DNA from: Hydrogenophaga sp.
GTDB taxonomy: Bacteria; Pseudomonadota; Gammaproteobacteria; Burkholderiales; Burkholderiaceae_C
Assembly: GCA_021154985.1 (NCBI GenBank)
Contig: JAJNQE010000175.1
Coordinates: 1 to 14,197, forward strand
Direction: 5' to 3'
DNA: 14,197 nucleotides
A program made the position numbers and the translations under genes. Position 1 is the stretch's first letter, and each line of letters begins with the position of its first letter. Shown in pieces: positions 1-6,807 of the stretch. A model generated the notes under the pieces. That model ran no database searches. It saw only the letters and a list, made by a program, of their open reading frames with translations, and had not been told where the DNA came from.

Positions 1-2
1 AG

Positions 3-107
3 GCTGGCCTGCGGACCTACATCCGCTACTACAACCAGGACCGTATCCGGCTGAAATTGAACGGCTTGAGTCCCGTCGAATATCGCCAGCGCTTCGCCAC
101 GAACTAG
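3..107 (+). CDS. IS3-family transposase (OrfB), C-terminal fragment
   Basis: The reading frame is open from the window edge to a TAG stop and encodes 34 residues. The segment YIRYYNQDRIRLKLNGLSP followed by VEYRQR is the conserved C-terminal end of IS3-family OrfB transposases, just after the DDE integrase (rve) core. The catalytic residues lie upstream, outside the window. The frame reaches the usual family end and shows no damage here; whether the whole gene is intact cannot be seen. Confidence 0.85.
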   Translation, partial: AGLRTYIRYYNQDRIRLKLNGLSPVEYRQRFATN

Positions 108-115
108 CCACCAAC

Positions 116-140
116 TGTCCAACTTCTGGGGGTCAGTTCA
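116..140 (+). repeat. Right terminal inverted repeat of the IS3-family element
   Basis: This 25-base stretch begins TGTCCAACTTCTGGG and ends GGTCAGTTCA directly after the transposase stop. Its reverse complement starts TGAACTGACCCCCAGAAG, matching the usual IS3/IS150-group terminus. The partner repeat is not in the window. Confidence 0.7.
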
Positions 141-209
141 GAGTTGAGGTGGACACGAGCGTCCTATGCGCCTATCGCAGATTCAAGATGGGATGGCTGG
201 CCGCTTACC

Positions 210-242
210 AAATTCCCCCACCCGTGGCCACCCCAAATTCCC
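210..242 (-). repeat. IS21-family right-end terminal repeats
   Basis: The stretch 210-232 reads AAATTCCCCCACCC then GTGGCCACC, and a shorter copy AAATTCCC follows at 235-242. It is the inverted partner of the repeats at 3927-3983 beside istA, differing from the closer copy by one inserted G. Multiple internal copies at each end are usual for IS21-family elements, where they serve as transposase binding sites. Its position beyond the IS110-type element shows that it was separated from istB by insertion. Confidence 0.7.
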
Positions 243-244
243 TA

Positions 245-257
245 CATGGTCCGCCCA
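245..257 (+). repeat. Subterminal inverted repeat of the IS1111-like element (downstream side)
   Basis: CATGGTCCGCCCA is the exact inverted match of 1688-1700; the identity ends abruptly on both sides of the 13 bases. Transposase is transcribed toward this copy. Confidence 0.75.
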
Positions 258-521
258 AGAAGAACAAGTTTCGGCTTCGTGATGGATTAAAAGGTTTGCT
301 GCCTTACATCCGGGCTTTTGGTGCAGTGGGTACTACTGCCCATGATGGCTATTCGCGGCCGGGGTTCCTACCTCCAGGCTGTACTCGAGGTACCGGGAAT
401 TTGTCGGAATGCCCCCAACCCGGTTTGACCTTTGTTCCATCACTGCTGCGTCTTGCAGGCTCTCCTTCAAAACGGAATTAACGGATCGTCTTCGGTATGT
501 CGTTGAAACGGGTGATGGTGA
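258..521 (-). ncRNA. Candidate bridge/seekRNA region of the IS1111-like element
   Basis: This stretch between the transposase stop and the subterminal repeat has no credible gene. IS1111-group elements encode the guide RNA that directs insertion in the region downstream of the transposase. Two hairpins fit a structured RNA: TACCTC (369-374) with GAGGTA (387-392) around a 12-base loop, and GCAGT (323-327) with ACTGC (335-339) around a 7-base loop. RNA boundaries and guide loops cannot be fixed by eye, and the loops were not matched to the target. The placement is inferred from family knowledge and length; the hairpins are seen directly. Confidence 0.45.
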
Positions 522-1571
522 TCAGATCGCAGTCACCGGCTCCAGAGGATTCCACTTGACCTGGTCAAAGGCTGCGGCCTTAGCCAGGATCGCCCACGCG
601 GTTCGCGCCATCTTGTTGGCCAGCGCCACCACAACCACGTTGTAGTGTCGCCGTTCAAGAAGTCGGGTGATCCAACTCGACCTCTCAGCTCTTGCTATCA
701 CGGATCTGGCCCCGGCAATCAGCAGGGTACGCAGGTAGGTGTCACCCCGCTTGGAGATACCCAGTTGCTGCGTCTTGCCCCCGGTGCCCACCTGCCGGGG
801 CACCAGCCCAACCCAGGATGCGAATTGGCGCCCGGATTTGAACGTCGAGAAGTCACCGACGGCCGCCACCAGCGCAGAGGCCGTCAAGTCCCCCACACCC
901 GGGATTTGCTGAATGGCCTGCATCTGCCGGTCTTCGCGAATCATGGCAAGCAGCCGCTGACCCAAGTGGTCGATATCCACTTGCAAGGCCACAATGCGTC
1001 TGAGTTGCTCCTGCACGCTGAGCACGAGATCGGCAGACAGCTGATCAGCCTGCTGCGCCCGGGCCAACTCGCCCTGAATCGTCTTGAGCAACTGGTTGTG
1101 CCCCACTGGCAAAGCGATGCCGAACTCGGCCAGCATGCCGCGCAGTGCGTTGGTTTGCATGATTCGCATCTTCATGAGCTGGCGGCGCATGCCGTGCAGC
1201 GCCATGCAAGTTTGCTGGCGCTCCGTCTTGACCGGCACGGGCTTGATGTGCGGCTGTTGAGCGGCCACCCAGATCGCTTGCGCGTCCATGGCGTCGGTCT
1301 TGTCGGGAAGCAAGAAGGCCTTGACGTGCTGGGCAGGCAGCAGCTTGACCTGGTGCCCCAGGGAGCTGATCACCCGCGCCCAGTGGTGCGCAGTGCCGCA
1401 TGCCTCCATCGCAACCAGGCTGCGCTGGCATTTGGCGAAGAACTCGGTGAGCTTGGCTCGCTTGATCTGTCGGCGCTGAATCTCTCCAGTTTCACCATCG
1501 ACGATGTGCAGCTGGAACACGGACTTGGCCAGATCCAGACCAATGACGGGCAGATTCGCAGTGGGTTGCAT
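522..1571 (-). CDS. IS110-family transposase (DEDD, Transposase_20)
   Basis: This 349-residue protein is full length for the family. The N-terminal RuvC-like DEDD domain shows D13 in GLDLAK, E56 in MEACG, and D93 and D96 in DKTDAMDAQAI. The C-terminal Transposase_20 domain has IPGVG (about 224-228), ASWVGLVPRQ and GISKRGDTYLRTLLIAGARS, including the invariant ISKRGD serine. A helical segment connects the two domains. The enzyme recombines the element into a specific target guided by an element-encoded RNA. The ATG is supported by GGAGG five bases upstream. No frameshift is seen, so it may be active. Confidence 0.93.
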   Translation of the reverse strand: MQPTANLPVIGLDLAKSVFQLHIVDGETGEIQRRQIKRAKLTEFFAKCQRSLVAMEACGTAHHWARVISSLGHQVKLLPAQHVKAFLLPDKTDAMDAQAIWVAAQQPHIKPVPVKTERQQTCMALHGMRRQLMKMRIMQTNALRGMLAEFGIALPVGHNQLLKTIQGELARAQQADQLSADLVLSVQEQLRRIVALQVDIDHLGQRLLAMIREDRQMQAIQQIPGVGDLTASALVAAVGDFSTFKSGRQFASWVGLVPRQVGTGGKTQQLGISKRGDTYLRTLLIAGARSVIARAERSSWITRLLERRHYNVVVVALANKMARTAWAILAKAAAFDQVKWNPLEPVTAI

Positions 1572-1687
1572 GGCGGCCTCCAGGTTTAAGTGGTTGGGAA
1601 GACCACTACTTTGGCACTCTGATGCCGTTTCTGCGAGGCCCCACCCGACTCAGGATGGAAGCCTCACTTCAGCAGCAGCGCTGTAGG

Positions 1688-1700
1688 TGGGCGGACCATG
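1688..1700 (-). repeat. Subterminal inverted repeat of the IS1111-like element (upstream side)
   Basis: TGGGCGGACCATG is the exact inverted match of 245-257. It lies about 117 bp upstream of the transposase start and 25 bp from the istB stop, placing the junction in the non-coding tail of the IS21-family element. Confidence 0.75.
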
Positions 1701-1724
1701 CCATCTCCAGTCAGGACCGCCGGA

Positions 1725-2489
1725 TTATGACGATTCGGGGCTGATGGCGATGCGAGCGGCAGCATCCTTCAGACGGTAGCTTTTGCCCTCTAACTCCAGC
1801 ATCGCGCAGCGATGCATGAGGCGGTCCAAGATGGTGGTGGCCATGGTGGCATCGCCCAGGTATTTGCCCCAGTCCTGCAACTCGCGGTTGGAGGTGATGA
1901 CGATGGAGCGGCGCAGCTTGTAGCGTTGGTGCACGATGGCCTGCAGCACCTCGGCGGCGTGCTCGCTGATGCGCCTGGCCAGGAACAGGTCGTCCAGGAT
2001 GATCAGGTCCGGTGTGACCCAGTCCTTGAGCAGCTCGGTGCGCTCTGAGTCGCTGGCCAACGCGTAGCGGGCAAATTCGGTATCGGCCTCCAGGTAACGT
2101 GCGTCATAGCCTTGCAGCGTGGCCTGATAGGCCACGGCCTTGGCCACATGGCTCTTGCCGGTGCCCGGCTTGCCGATGATCAGCGCGTTGGCCCCCTCAC
2201 CGATGAACTTCAGGGTGTGCAGCTCGAAGCAGGCACTGCGCGGCAGCTTCGGGTTGAAGCGCCAGTCGAAGTCCGCCAGCGAGGGCCGCTCATCCAGGCC
2301 CGAGCGTTTGAAGCGGCGCTCGGTCAGACGAGAGCGCCGGCGGTCCAGCTCGTCTTGGAGCATGGAAGCGAAGGTCTCCAGGAACGGCTCCTGGGAGGTC
2401 TGGGCCTGCATCACTCGGGTGGACAGGGTCTCGGCAATGCCGGACAGACGCAGCTCGCGCAGCGCGCGTTCGATCTCGATCATGTTCAT
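1725..2489 (-). CDS. istB: IS21-family helper ATPase IstB
   Basis: The product is a 254-residue DnaA/DnaC-like AAA+ ATPase that assists IstA in target selection. Walker A is GKPGTGKS at residues 106-113, Walker B is LIILDD at 162-167, and a sensor-type TSN follows at about 199-201. The N-terminal helical region of about 90 residues is typical. The start ATG overlaps the istA stop in an ATGA arrangement, the usual translational coupling in this family. Length and motifs look intact, so loss of function would come only from the nested insertion that separates the right terminus. Confidence 0.93.
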   Translation of the reverse strand: MNMIEIERALRELRLSGIAETLSTRVMQAQTSQEPFLETFASMLQDELDRRRSRLTERRFKRSGLDERPSLADFDWRFNPKLPRSACFELHTLKFIGEGANALIIGKPGTGKSHVAKAVAYQATLQGYDARYLEADTEFARYALASDSERTELLKDWVTPDLIILDDLFLARRISEHAAEVLQAIVHQRYKLRRSIVITSNRELQDWGKYLGDATMATTILDRLMHRCAMLELEGKSYRLKDAAARIAISPESS

Positions 2490-3991
2490 GGCTGAACTCC
2501 CGGTGCGGTGTTGTTGGTGGTGTTCGCCGTGGCGGCGGCGAGCATGCTCGTTGCGGTGGCGGCCGCCGCGTGTGCGAACAGATCGGCGTACTCATCGGCA
2601 TCGCGAATCAGGTCATGCTGCTGGGTCAGCGTTCGGGCACCGGCGGCGGTCCCACCGCTGGACGCACTGATGGACTCAGTCTCGATGGCCGCCAGTGCCT
2701 GGGCAAAGATGGCTTCAGTCAACGCCAGCACGCGCTTGTAGCTGTAGACCCCTTGCTCCAGGGCCTGCGCGCAGGCCGTATTGACGCAGTGCGCGGGATA
2801 GCGCCTGGCCAGACTGACGATGCCCCAGAGCTTGCGCTGGCCCACCCGGCCCTCGATGGCAAAGAGCAGCTCACACAGCCGCCTGGCGTGCTCACCGATC
2901 TCGCCTGCCTGACGCAGGATCAGGCGGGTCTCACGAGAAGGATTGAACACCCGCTCCTCCATGGGCAGCACCACCGTGCCCGGGCGCTCGGCCTTGGCGT
3001 GGGTGCGCAGCAAGGCCGTGGTGTGCATGTCACGGATCTCGATGCGCTGGGCGTAAATGCGCACCAGCACCTTCGATCCAATGGCGGCCGGGCGCGCGGC
3101 GTAGCTGCTGTGATCCACCCGCACACAGCTGTCGTCGCAGACGGTGCGCACCGCCTCGTCGAAATACTGCATGCCCAAGAGAGGCAGGGGTTTGAGGTGG
3201 CTGCGCTCCTCCTCGAACATGGCCTGCACCTGGCGTCGCTCGGTGCCGTGGATGCGCTTGGCCGCCCAGTTCTTCTCCCAGTGCGCCAGGAACTCGTTCT
3301 GGGCCTCAATGGACTCAAAGCGCCGGCCCTTCAAGGCTGTGGCCTGGGTGTGGCCGATGGCATGCTCCACCGTGCCCTTGCGGTTGGGGTCTCGCACCCG
3401 CGCCGGGTCGGCCACCACACCGTAGTGAGTCAGGGTGGCGGCGTAGACCCGGTTGAGCTCGGGCTCGTACAGGTCGGGCTTGATGACGCCTTCCTTCAGA
3501 TTGTCCAGCACCACGTATTGCGGGCAGCCACCGAAGTAGCGAAAGGCCCGCTCGTGCAGTTCTGCCCAGATCTGGTGGCTGGACTTCCAGACCACGCACC
3601 GGAAACTGGCACGGGAGTACCGCAAGGTGGCCACGAACAAGCGGGGTTTGCGGTACCGCTCGCTGCCGGGCACGCGGGTGGGCGCGCCCTCGCCGTAGTC
3701 CACCTGCATCTCCTCGCCGGGCAGGAAGGACAGGCGATCGAACTGCTCGGGCTCCTTGTGGCGCAGCTTTGCGCAGAAGCGTTTGACCGAGTTGTACTGA
3801 CCAGCAAAGCCGTGCTGGTCGACCAGGTCCTGGTAGATGGCCGTGGCGTTGCGCTTCAGGCGCAGCTGGGCTTCGATGAACTCGCGCCAGGGTTCGCACA
3901 GGGCGGTGGCCACTGGCCCAGGATCCGGTGGCCAGGGTGGGGGAATTTGCTCTGCCGAGCCGGTGGTCACCCCAGGGGAATTTGACGGCAA
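2486..3991 (-). CDS. istA: IS21-family transposase IstA
   Basis: The product is a DDE/rve transposase of about 501 residues. Catalytic residues are D98 in EMQVDYGEG, D163 in VVLDNLKEG and E209 in GTVEHAIG, followed by the C-terminal beta-barrel and arginine/lysine-rich region. The reading starts at TTG (3991); a later GTG at codon 8 is an alternative. The first 25 or so codons run through two copies of the terminal repeat, so the N-terminus overlaps the element end. This subgroup lacks the longer N-terminal helix-turn-helix of classic IstA but has a DNA-binding region near residues 45-75 (YQDLVDQHGFAGQYNSVKRF). The 3' end overlaps istB by four bases. Confidence 0.9.
   Translation of the reverse strand: MPSNSPGVTTGSAEQIPPPWPPDPGPVATALCEPWREFIEAQLRLKRNATAIYQDLVDQHGFAGQYNSVKRFCAKLRHKEPEQFDRLSFLPGEEMQVDYGEGAPTRVPGSERYRKPRLFVATLRYSRASFRCVVWKSSHQIWAELHERAFRYFGGCPQYVVLDNLKEGVIKPDLYEPELNRVYAATLTHYGVVADPARVRDPNRKGTVEHAIGHTQATALKGRRFESIEAQNEFLAHWEKNWAAKRIHGTERRQVQAMFEEERSHLKPLPLLGMQYFDEAVRTVCDDSCVRVDHSSYAARPAAIGSKVLVRIYAQRIEIRDMHTTALLRTHAKAERPGTVVLPMEERVFNPSRETRLILRQAGEIGEHARRLCELLFAIEGRVGQRKLWGIVSLARRYPAHCVNTACAQALEQGVYSYKRVLALTEAIFAQALAAIETESISASSGGTAAGARTLTQQHDLIRDADEYADLFAHAAAATATSMLAAATANTTNNTAPGVQP
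3927..3983 (-). repeat. IS21-family left-end terminal repeats (two copies)
   Basis: Two copies in the same orientation start at 3927 (GGTGGCCAGGGTGGGGGAAT, then TT) and 3962 (GGTGGTCACCCCAGGGGAAT, then TT), with a period of 35 bases. They are inverted relative to 210-232 at the other end of the element. Both fall inside the 5' part of istA, so the repeats are also translated. Confidence 0.75.
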
Positions 3992-4051
3992 CTGCTCCAG
4001 CTAGCCCTCGGGCGCCGAGGTTACGCAGACCTTCATTTGCATCGCTCTTTG

Positions 4052-4106
4052 ATGACCAAAATGTCATGCGTTCGCAAGCTGTCAGACAGGGGTGTCTCGC
4101 TACATT
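4052..4106 (+). promoter_or_regulatory. Candidate copK promoter with CusR/CopR-like box
   Basis: ATGACCAAAATGTCAT (4052-4067) is a palindrome with five-base arms and a six-base centre. This is the geometry known for CusR/CopR-type response-regulator boxes (ATGAC-N6-GTCAT). A -10-like TACATT lies at 4101-4106 without a convincing -35, so the box would be centred near -54, as expected for activator-dependent promoters. The arms and spacing are seen; the regulator is inferred, and no two-component genes are in the window. Confidence 0.5.
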
Positions 4107-4170
4107 GGATTCGTACGCTGTACCACATCGGCTCATTCGAACGGTGTGATCGTTATCCAAGGAGCACTTC

Positions 4171-4455
4171 ATGATTCGCAAACTCAACATCCTCATCTTG
4201 TCTCTGGCTGCAGCAGCACCTGCTTTCGCCATGGACGCCGCTCGATCAGAAGCCAAGGAAGTCATCGCATTGCAGAATGGCGAAGCGTTGTACGTTTTCA
4301 AAGACGGCCAGATGGCCAAGGAAAGCAAGTTCGGAGGCGTACTTCATCTCAAAAAAGGTGAAGTCGTCCAAACCGCTGATGGCAAAAGCGTCACGACGGT
4401 TGGCAATGAAGTTGCGCGCCTGAGCTACCTGCTACTCAAGGGCCACGGCCACTAA
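4171..4455 (+). CDS. copK: CopK-family periplasmic metal-binding protein
   Basis: The 94-residue precursor has a signal peptide of about 20 residues ending APAFA, giving a mature protein of about 74 residues, the usual CopK size. The core ALYVFKDGQMAKESKFGG and the segment VGNEVARL match the CopK fold (VFKDGKM, NKFG, KGNEIFRL in Cupriavidus CopK). CopK is a small periplasmic protein induced by copper that binds Cu(I) through methionines. Here only M21 and M48 remain in the mature chain, and the C-terminus ends GHGH. A CzcJ-like paralogue is therefore possible, and the metal is uncertain. AAGGAG (4159-4164) precedes the ATG by six bases. The gene faces the copF operon and is followed by a terminator. 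Confidence 0.85.
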   Translation: MIRKLNILILSLAAAAPAFAMDAARSEAKEVIALQNGEALYVFKDGQMAKESKFGGVLHLKKGEVVQTADGKSVTTVGNEVARLSYLLLKGHGH

Positions 4456-4478
4456 AGGCTGAAGTAGCTCAAGGGCAA

Positions 4479-4497
4479 AGCCTGGTGTTACCAGGCT
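4479..4497 (+). other. Hairpin in the copK 3' untranslated region
   Basis: AGCCTGGT (4479-4486) pairs perfectly with ACCAGGCT (4490-4497) around a three-base loop. No T-tract follows. It lies just upstream of the intrinsic terminator and could protect the 3' end of the transcript; that role is inferred. Confidence 0.5.
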
Positions 4498-4504
4498 GCA
4501 CAGA

Positions 4505-4536
4505 CCCTCTCTCGGTAAGCCGCGAGAGGGTTTTTT
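4505..4536 (+). terminator. Intrinsic terminator after copK
   Basis: CCCTCTC (4505-4511) pairs with GAGAGGG (4524-4530); after one mismatch, CGG and CCG extend the stem to a TAAG loop, and six T residues follow (4531-4536). The T-tract is only on the plus-strand side, so it ends copK transcription and does not serve the converging copF operon, whose stop is 37 bases away. Confidence 0.9.
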
Positions 4537-4572
4537 CTTGTTTCTCTCACCCCACTCCCGGTTTGTGCAGAC

Positions 4573-6762
4573 TCAACTTTCTCGAATGACCGCACCCCGC
4601 AATCGCAAGGCGTTACCGATCACCGATGCTGAGCTCAGGCTCATGGCCAGGGCGGCGATCATGGGCGAGAGAAGCCAGCCTGTAAACGGATACAGCAGCC
4701 CGGCGGCCAATGGGATGCCCAGCGCGTTGTAGAGAAAAGCAAACGCCAGGTTCTGCTTCATGTTCGCCACCGTGGCCACCGAGAGTGCTCGGGCCGTGGC
4801 AATGCCCCGCAGATCGCCCTTGACCAACGTGAGTTGCGCGCTGTTCATGGCCACGTCGGTGCCGGTACCCATGGCAATGCCCACGTCGGCGCGAGCCAGT
4901 GCGGGCGCGTCGTTGATACCGTCGCCAGCCATGGCCACCACACGGCCTTCGGCCTGGAGCTTTTCCACGAGTTGTAACTTGTCCGCTGGCTTTACCTCGC
5001 CATGCACCTCATTGATGCCCAGCCGCTGGCCGACTGCGCGCGCAGTGGTCAGGCCGTCGCCTGTGGCCATGACCACGCGAATGTTTGCCTGACGCAGCGA
5101 CGCCAGTGCCTCAGCCGTGGTGGATTTAATGGGATCGGACACGGCCAGCAGACCGGCCAGCACCTGGTCCACCGCGAGGTACATGACGCTGGCCCCCTGT
5201 GCACGAAGCGCTTCAGCCTCGGTAGTGAGCGGCGATGCGTCCACCCCCAGCTGCTGCATCAGCGCCGTGTTGCCCAGGGCAAGCGCCTTCCCTGTGATGA
5301 CACCGCGCACCCCGATGCCGGACTCGGAGTCGAACTGCTCGGGCTTGTCCAACGCGAGACCCCGTTGATTCGCCGCAGCCACTATCGCTGCTGCGAGCGG
5401 GTGTTCGCTGCCCTGGTCCAGGCTGGCTGCCAGCCGCAAGACCTCGCCTTCGGAGAACGCCCCCAACCCGATGGCGCGTTCGAAGGTGGGACGCCCTTCG
5501 GTGAGGGTACCGGTCTTGTCTACGATCAGGGTATCGACCTTGCGCAGGTTCTCGATAGCCGCTGCGTCGCGGAACAAGACCCCGTTCGTGGCGCCGCGAC
5601 CGCTGGCCACCATGATGGACATCGGTGTTGCAAGTCCCAGCGCGCAGGGGCACGCGATGATGAGCACAGCCACCGCGTTGATGAGGGCGTAAACCCAGCT
5701 TGGCTCGGGCCCAAAGGCACCCCAGACCAAAAAGGTGAGCAAGGCAACCACCACGACACCGACCACAAAGTAGCCAGCCACCTGGTCGGCCATGCGCTGC
5801 ATGGGCGCCCGCGAGCGCTGCGCCATGGCGACCATCTGAACAATCTGCGCGAGGACGGTGGCTGAGCCCACATGCTCCGAGCGCATCACCAGCGCACCAC
5901 TGGTGTTGAGCGTGGCGCCAATCAGCTTGTCGCCCACCCGCTTGGTCACCGGCAGGGGCTCGCCGGTGAGCATGGCTTCGTCCACCGCACTGCTGCCCTC
6001 CACCACCACACCGTCGGTGGGTACCTTCTCACCCGGGCGCACGCGCAACAGATCGCCCACATGCACATGGGCCAGCGGCACGTCTTCCTCTTGTCCGTCG
6101 GCCGCGATGCGCCGCGCGGTTTTGGGGGCCAAGCCCAGCAGCGAGCGGATCGCCGCCGAGGTCTGTGAGCGCGCCTTGAGTTCAAGCAACTGGCCCAACA
6201 AGGTGAGCGAGATGATCACTGCCGCTGCTTCAAAGTACACTGCCACGCGCCCCATGGACAGAAAGGAGTCCGGGAACACCTGCGGCGCCACCGTGGCCAT
6301 TACGCTGTACACGAAAGCCGCACCCGTCCCCAGGCTGATCAGCGTCCACATGTTCGGGCTGCGGTTCACCACCGACTGCGCGCCACGCACGAAGAACGGC
6401 CAGCCGGCCCACAGCACGATGGGAACGGACAGCACGAGCTCGATCCAACTCTGGGTAGCCATCTCGAACCAGCCGAGGCGGTGGCCAGCCATTGCCAGCA
6501 CCGTGACCACCACAGTCAGGGGCAAGGTCCACCAGAAGCGGCGCTGAAAATCCTGCAGCTCCGGGTCCTCGGCCTCGTCCAGTGTGGGCATCACCGGCTC
6601 CAGCGTCATGCCGCACTTGGGACAGTTCCCCGGGTGATCCTGGCGAATCTCTGGGTGCATGGGGCAGGTGTATACCGTGCCCGGCGGAAGTGGAGATCCG
6701 ATTACGGCAGGGATCGGCTGCGGTGCATGCGCATGGTGATCGTGGTGGGCGTGGGACTTCAT
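4573..6762 (-). CDS. copF: Cu(I)-exporting P1B-type ATPase (CopF/CopA type)
   Basis: This 729-residue P-type ATPase pumps Cu(I) (possibly Ag(I)) from cytoplasm to periplasm. The N-terminus is histidine-rich (HAHHDHHAHA) and is followed by a heavy-metal-binding domain with YTCPMHPEI and GNCPKCGM (Cys33, Cys47, Cys50), instead of a CxxC-type HMA domain. Further on are TGE (266-268), CPC in the membrane (371-373), the phosphorylated D415 in DKTGT, HP (454-455) and GDGIND (613-618). YN (678-679) and MSLSS (707-711) are the P1B-1 Cu(I) signature. Eight membrane helices are expected. It is the last gene of the cueR operon, 45 bp after copZ. Length and motifs appear complete. Confidence 0.94.
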   Translation of the reverse strand: MKSHAHHDHHAHAPQPIPAVIGSPLPPGTVYTCPMHPEIRQDHPGNCPKCGMTLEPVMPTLDEAEDPELQDFQRRFWWTLPLTVVVTVLAMAGHRLGWFEMATQSWIELVLSVPIVLWAGWPFFVRGAQSVVNRSPNMWTLISLGTGAAFVYSVMATVAPQVFPDSFLSMGRVAVYFEAAAVIISLTLLGQLLELKARSQTSAAIRSLLGLAPKTARRIAADGQEEDVPLAHVHVGDLLRVRPGEKVPTDGVVVEGSSAVDEAMLTGEPLPVTKRVGDKLIGATLNTSGALVMRSEHVGSATVLAQIVQMVAMAQRSRAPMQRMADQVAGYFVVGVVVVALLTFLVWGAFGPEPSWVYALINAVAVLIIACPCALGLATPMSIMVASGRGATNGVLFRDAAAIENLRKVDTLIVDKTGTLTEGRPTFERAIGLGAFSEGEVLRLAASLDQGSEHPLAAAIVAAANQRGLALDKPEQFDSESGIGVRGVITGKALALGNTALMQQLGVDASPLTTEAEALRAQGASVMYLAVDQVLAGLLAVSDPIKSTTAEALASLRQANIRVVMATGDGLTTARAVGQRLGINEVHGEVKPADKLQLVEKLQAEGRVVAMAGDGINDAPALARADVGIAMGTGTDVAMNSAQLTLVKGDLRGIATARALSVATVANMKQNLAFAFLYNALGIPLAAGLLYPFTGWLLSPMIAALAMSLSSASVIGNALRLRGAVIRES

Positions 6763-6807
6763 GACAGCCGTTCCATTTGGGGGTTTAACCCGTGCACAGA
6801 CCTGGCA

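Larger units (their letters stand above)
1..140 (+). mobile_element. IS3-family insertion sequence, right end only
   Basis: Only the 3' end of this element is in the window. It carries the last 34 codons of an OrfB-type transposase and, after the stop, a short non-coding tail ending in a terminal inverted repeat whose outer edge reads GGGGGTCAGTTCA. Read inward this is TGAACTGACCCCC, the TGA...-type end common in the IS3 family, particularly IS150-like members. The left end lies outside the window, so the target duplication cannot be checked. The element stops about 50 bases before the right-end repeats of the IS21-family element. Confidence 0.8.
245..1700 (-). mobile_element. IS110-family element, IS1111-like, nested in the IS21 right end
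   Basis: One DEDD transposase gene (522-1571, minus) is bracketed by a perfect 13-bp inverted repeat at 245-257 and 1688-1700. Non-coding DNA upstream of the gene is about 117 bp and downstream about 264 bp. IS1111-group members have subterminal inverted repeats lying a few bases inside the true ends, and carry their guide RNA downstream of the transposase; both features fit. True ends therefore probably lie a few bases outside 245 and 1700. The total of about 1.46 kb suits the family. The insertion falls between istB and the IS21 right-end repeats. Confidence 0.8.
190..4007 (-). mobile_element. IS21-family element (istA-istB), interrupted by an IS110-family element
   Basis: istA and istB lie on the minus strand with the typical overlap. 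Repeats related to AAATTCCCCCACCC-(G)TGGCCACC lie at both ends in opposite orientation: 210-232 at the right end of the element and 3927-3948 and 3962-3983 at the istA end. Further out, GGGATGGCTGG (190-200) matches the inverted GGGCTAGCTGG (4007-3997) at 9 of 11 positions, so the element extends at least that far. The exact tips and target duplication were not resolved. The right-end repeats are cut off from istB by about 1.46 kb of IS110-type DNA (245-1700), so the element is nested. Confidence 0.8.

Noticed and set aside
141..189. Target duplications for the IS3 and IS21 elements
   Set aside because: The IS3 left end is outside the window, and the flanks near 189 and 4008 showed no convincing short direct repeat.
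149..481. Open frame on the plus strand across the insertion-sequence ends
   Set aside because: It crosses the IS21-family repeats, the IS1111 subterminal repeat and the candidate guide-RNA region, has no ribosome site and resembles no protein.
645..1589. Long plus-strand frame opposite the IS110-family transposase
   Set aside because: It is an antisense shadow of a gene with clear DEDD and ISKRGD motifs; its translation is low-complexity and unlike any known family.
2570..3985. 471-codon plus-strand frame opposite istA
   Set aside because: It arises from the high-GC codon pattern of istA; istA has its DDE residues, so the opposite frame is a shadow.
3315..4328. 337-codon minus-strand frame spanning the istA start and the copK 5' part
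   Set aside because: It overlaps istA in another frame and runs antisense through copK, and no domain is visible.
5002..5865. 287-codon plus-strand frame opposite copF
   Set aside because: It is a shadow of the ATPase, which has all the P-type motifs.
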